In this document: piece after piece, positions 22,612-24,927 of the stretch
Layout of the letters: each line of letters starts with the position of its first letter
Numbering within the stretch: the stretch's first letter is position 1
DNA from: ZC4RG29 sp036563875
Lineage (GTDB): Bacteria; Bacteroidota; Bacteroidia; Cytophagales; Cyclobacteriaceae
DNA: 24,927 nt
Direction: 5' to 3'
NCBI GenBank assembly: GCA_036563875.1
Contig: DATCLO010000138.1
Location: forward strand, 1 to 24,927
Made by a program: the position numbers and the translations under genes
Notes under the pieces: generated by a model
Databases searched by the model: none
What the model saw: only the letters and a program-made list of their open reading frames with translations
Told to the model about the DNA's origin: nothing

Positions 22612-22735
22612 GGCACATAGAGGTCACATAGTATTGGTTTGTTCGCGCTTCGGGCCCCTTTAGGGGTCAGGGACGTGCGGAGGAATGGAACCCGACCCTA
22701 TGTGCATCCTATGTGCCCTATGTCCTATGTGGTTC
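22594..22735. repeat. ACATAGG-family long inverted repeat, 3' of the GSCFA gene
   Basis: The left arm starts GAACCACATAGGACATAGGG (22594-22613) and continues to about 22631. The right arm (22697-22735) ends CCCTATGTCCTATGTGGTTC. Their outer 27 bases are exactly complementary. The centre carries another hairpin, CCCC-TTTA-GGGG (near 22657-22670). The left arm overlaps the final six codons and the TAG (22609-22611) of the GSCFA gene. Confidence 0.85.
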
Positions 22736-22781
22736 AAAAAATTACTGACCCTAGCCGCCTAATCCGTAACTTACACCACCA

Positions 22782-24905
22782 ATGAAACCCCGAGTCATCC
22801 TGACCGGAATACTCATCATATTAACCGCCGTCCTGCAGGTTCAGGATACGTCAGACATGGACAAACCGCATCGTCATACTAACGCCCTTATCTACAGCAC
22901 AAGTCCCTACCTGTTGCAGCATGCACACAATCCTGTCAACTGGTATCCGTGGAGCGAGGAAGCTTTGGAACGCGCGAAGAAGGAAGACAAGCCCATCATC
23001 GTCAGCATCGGATACAGCACCTGCCACTGGTGCCACGTGATGGAACGCGAGTCGTTCGAAGACGAAAAGATCGCAGAGGTGATGAATGAAAATTTCATCT
23101 GCATCAAAGTCGACCGCGAAGAGCGCCCCGACGTAGACCAGGTGTATATGGAAGCTGTCCAGGCTATGGGACTAAACGGCGGGTGGCCTCTGAACGTGTT
23201 CCTCACACCGGATCAGAAGCCATTTTATGGGGGCACATACTATCCGCCAAAATCGTGGGAAAAGCTGCTGCGGGATATTGCAAAGGCATTCCGAACACGT
23301 CGCGACGACCTTGAATCCTCCGCAGGAGCCCTCACGCGCCACCTCGCGCAAAGCGATGTGGAACGTTTCAGAACGCAAGCCACAGCCACCGAGCTCGTTG
23401 AGGACGTGGGTGCCATCACGGCAAAACTTGGGTCGACGTTCGACACCACATGGGGAGGCATGAACCGCGCGCCGAAATTCGTCATGCCGTCTGTCTGGCT
23501 GCTCCTCTTACGGTGTCACTATTTGTCTCGTGATGCGGCTATCATGGATCAGATCAACCTTACGCTGAAAAAAATCGCTATGGGTGGCATTCACGATCAG
23601 ATCGGGGGTGGATTTGCGCGCTATTCCGTCGACGGAGAGTGGTTTGCTCCGCACTTTGAGAAAATGCTTTACGACAACGGCCAGCTCATGAGCCTCTATG
23701 CTGAAGCATACGCTGCCACCGGCGATACTGAGTACAAAGAAGTTGTTGAGGGAATCTTCGCCTGGCTGTTGCGTGAAATGACTCACCCGGACGGAGGATT
23801 TTATTCTGCTTTGGATGCCGACAGCGAAGGCGAGGAGGGTAAATACTATGTCTGGACGAAAAGAGAAATCGAAGAACACCTCGGTGAGCAAGCGACACTG
23901 GTGTGCGACTACTACAGCGTGACTGAGGAAGGCAACTGGGAACACGGCAACAATATCCTGGCCCGGCACGAGACAGATGAACAATTTCTCGCGAAGCACA
24001 ACCTTACTGCAGAACGCTGGCGCGAGATCCTCACCGGCGTTAAGCATACGCTCCTTCGTATCCGCGAGCAACGGATCAGACCAGGTCTCGACGACAAAAT
24101 CATCACCGCCTGGAACGGCATCATGATCTCCGGCCTAACACACGCATATCGCGCTACGTCGGATTCCCGCTACCTGGAAGCCGCAACCAAAGCCATGCGC
24201 TTCGTCAATACCCATTTGCGTGAGGGAACAAAACTCTATCGCTCATTTAAGGGCAAGCGATCAACGACTGCGGGTTTTCTTGACGACTACGCTTTCGCGA
24301 TACAGGCCGCCATCGATCTGTATGAAGTGACTTTCGATGAAGCCTATCTGGAAGATGCCGCATCCCTCCTGCGGCACACGATGAAAGACTTCTTCGACGA
24401 AAAGGAACGCTATTTCTTTTATTCCCATCGCGAAGGAGAATCGCTCATAACACGAAAGAAGGAAATCTTCGACAACGTCATCCCCGGATCCAATTCCGTG
24501 ATGGTGAGAAATCTAAGACGGCTGGGGTTGATTTACGATAACGCACAGTGGACTGCATTGTCATCCGAAATGACCGCAGCATTTGCCGAGATCACACGCG
24601 CCGAGCCTAATTACATGTCGAATTGGGGTATTGCACTTCTCGAATCCAAGCAGCCCATCGCAGAAGTTGTCTTTATCGGCAACGACGTCCAGAAATTGCG
24701 CGAGGAATTTCAGTCGCGTTATTATCCCTTCTCGCTTACGCTGGGAGCCACAACACAAAGCGATCTTCCCCTCCTTCATGGAAAAGAAGCCCTGGGTGGA
24801 AGGTCGACGGTTTATGTGTGCTTCAACAAGACGTGCCGCCTTCCCGTCCATACGGTTACGGAAGCCGTTGAACAGGTGAAGGCCGGATGGATTAGCGATT
24901 TTTGA
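22782..24905 (+). CDS. YyaL/DUF255-family thioredoxin-domain protein (SPATA20-like)
   Basis: A complete 707-residue protein of the DUF255/YyaL/spermatogenesis-associated 20 family. Residues about 33-190 form a thioredoxin-like domain: NALIYSTSPYLLQHAHNPVNWYPW, then IGYSTCHWCHVME with CHWC at 81-84, then VDREERPDVDQVYM and GGWPLNVFLTPDQKPFYGGTY. The rest is an (alpha/alpha)6-barrel resembling carbohydrate epimerases and glycosidases (GGIHDQIGGGFARYSVDGEWFAPHFEKMLYDNGQL, FYSALDADSEGEEGKYYVW, LDDKIITAWNGIMISGL). The biochemical function is not established. A hydrophobic N-terminus (MKPRVILTGILIILTAVLQV) suggests a signal peptide, unusual for a family normally read as cytoplasmic; a second ATG at 22857 (MDKPHRHTN) matches the usual family start. 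It is followed by 22 bases without features to the window end. Confidence 0.95.
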   Translation: MKPRVILTGILIILTAVLQVQDTSDMDKPHRHTNALIYSTSPYLLQHAHNPVNWYPWSEEALERAKKEDKPIIVSIGYSTCHWCHVMERESFEDEKIAEVMNENFICIKVDREERPDVDQVYMEAVQAMGLNGGWPLNVFLTPDQKPFYGGTYYPPKSWEKLLRDIAKAFRTRRDDLESSAGALTRHLAQSDVERFRTQATATELVEDVGAITAKLGSTFDTTWGGMNRAPKFVMPSVWLLLLRCHYLSRDAAIMDQINLTLKKIAMGGIHDQIGGGFARYSVDGEWFAPHFEKMLYDNGQLMSLYAEAYAATGDTEYKEVVEGIFAWLLREMTHPDGGFYSALDADSEGEEGKYYVWTKREIEEHLGEQATLVCDYYSVTEEGNWEHGNNILARHETDEQFLAKHNLTAERWREILTGVKHTLLRIREQRIRPGLDDKIITAWNGIMISGLTHAYRATSDSRYLEAATKAMRFVNTHLREGTKLYRSFKGKRSTTAGFLDDYAFAIQAAIDLYEVTFDEAYLEDAASLLRHTMKDFFDEKERYFFYSHREGESLITRKKEIFDNVIPGSNSVMVRNLRRLGLIYDNAQWTALSSEMTAAFAEITRAEPNYMSNWGIALLESKQPIAEVVFIGNDVQKLREEFQSRYYPFSLTLGATTQSDLPLLHGKEALGGRSTVYVCFNKTCRLPVHTVTEAVEQVKAGWISDF

Positions 24906-24927
24906 TTTGATCCCCACGCGATCTGGT

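Overview
The window looks like a chromosomal segment of a Bacteroidota bacterium, most likely of the Cytophagales (Chryseolinea/Ohtaekwangia-like). This rests on the families present: a GSCFA-domain protein, a NagB-PIG-L fusion deaminase, a BamA/TamA-like surface antigen, a protein of the type usually labelled asparagine synthetase B in this phylum, and a SpoIIAA/STAS-like METIF... protein. Clear Shine-Dalgarno sites are absent, and some promoters resemble the TTTG / TAnnTTTG type. This is inferred from recognition of families, not from a search.

Layout. 1-2400: tRNA-Ser(CGA), a PncC/CinA-C-like protein, an unknown Cys-rich lipoprotein with a strong terminator, and a STAS-like small protein. 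2406-6655: a BamA-like outer-membrane protein (-) divergent from a DUF4838 glycosidase-like protein with a C-terminal carbohydrate-binding-like domain (+). 6925-9347: a formylglycine-generating-enzyme homologue (+) convergent with an orphan MacB/FtsX permease (-). 9515-12022: an exported GATase-like protein and a Tat-exported Gfo/Idh/MocA oxidoreductase. 12108-12946: a translationally coupled ArsR regulator/SRPBCC pair (-) behind a paired-palindrome operator. 13196-16234: a large propeller-HEAT-cytochrome c lipoprotein. 16420-19355: APC amino-acid permease, a cysteine-less ArsC-like protein and an exported polysaccharide deacetylase (all -). 19630-24905: NagB-PIG-L (-), GSCFA protein (+) and a YyaL/DUF255 thioredoxin-fold protein (+).

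The genes are mostly single transcription units of housekeeping and glycan-related function. Amino-sugar and glycan handling (NagB-PIG-L, polysaccharide deacetylase, DUF4838, Gfo/Idh, FGE) recurs, but the genes are not arranged as a polysaccharide utilisation locus (no SusC/D).

The most distinctive signal is between the genes. Nearly every 3' flank carries a short iterated repeat of one of several families: (ACATAGG)n, (ACAGAGA)n, (GGCAGTG)n, (GGCAGC)n, plus a nine-unit (GCGATTA)n heptad array. Most are arranged as inverted repeats able to form large hairpins. Several begin at or inside the upstream gene's stop codon: of seven genes ending in TAG, six end within a few bases of such a repeat, and in two the repeat encodes the last residues. 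I saw no CRISPR, transposase, phage gene or defence system.
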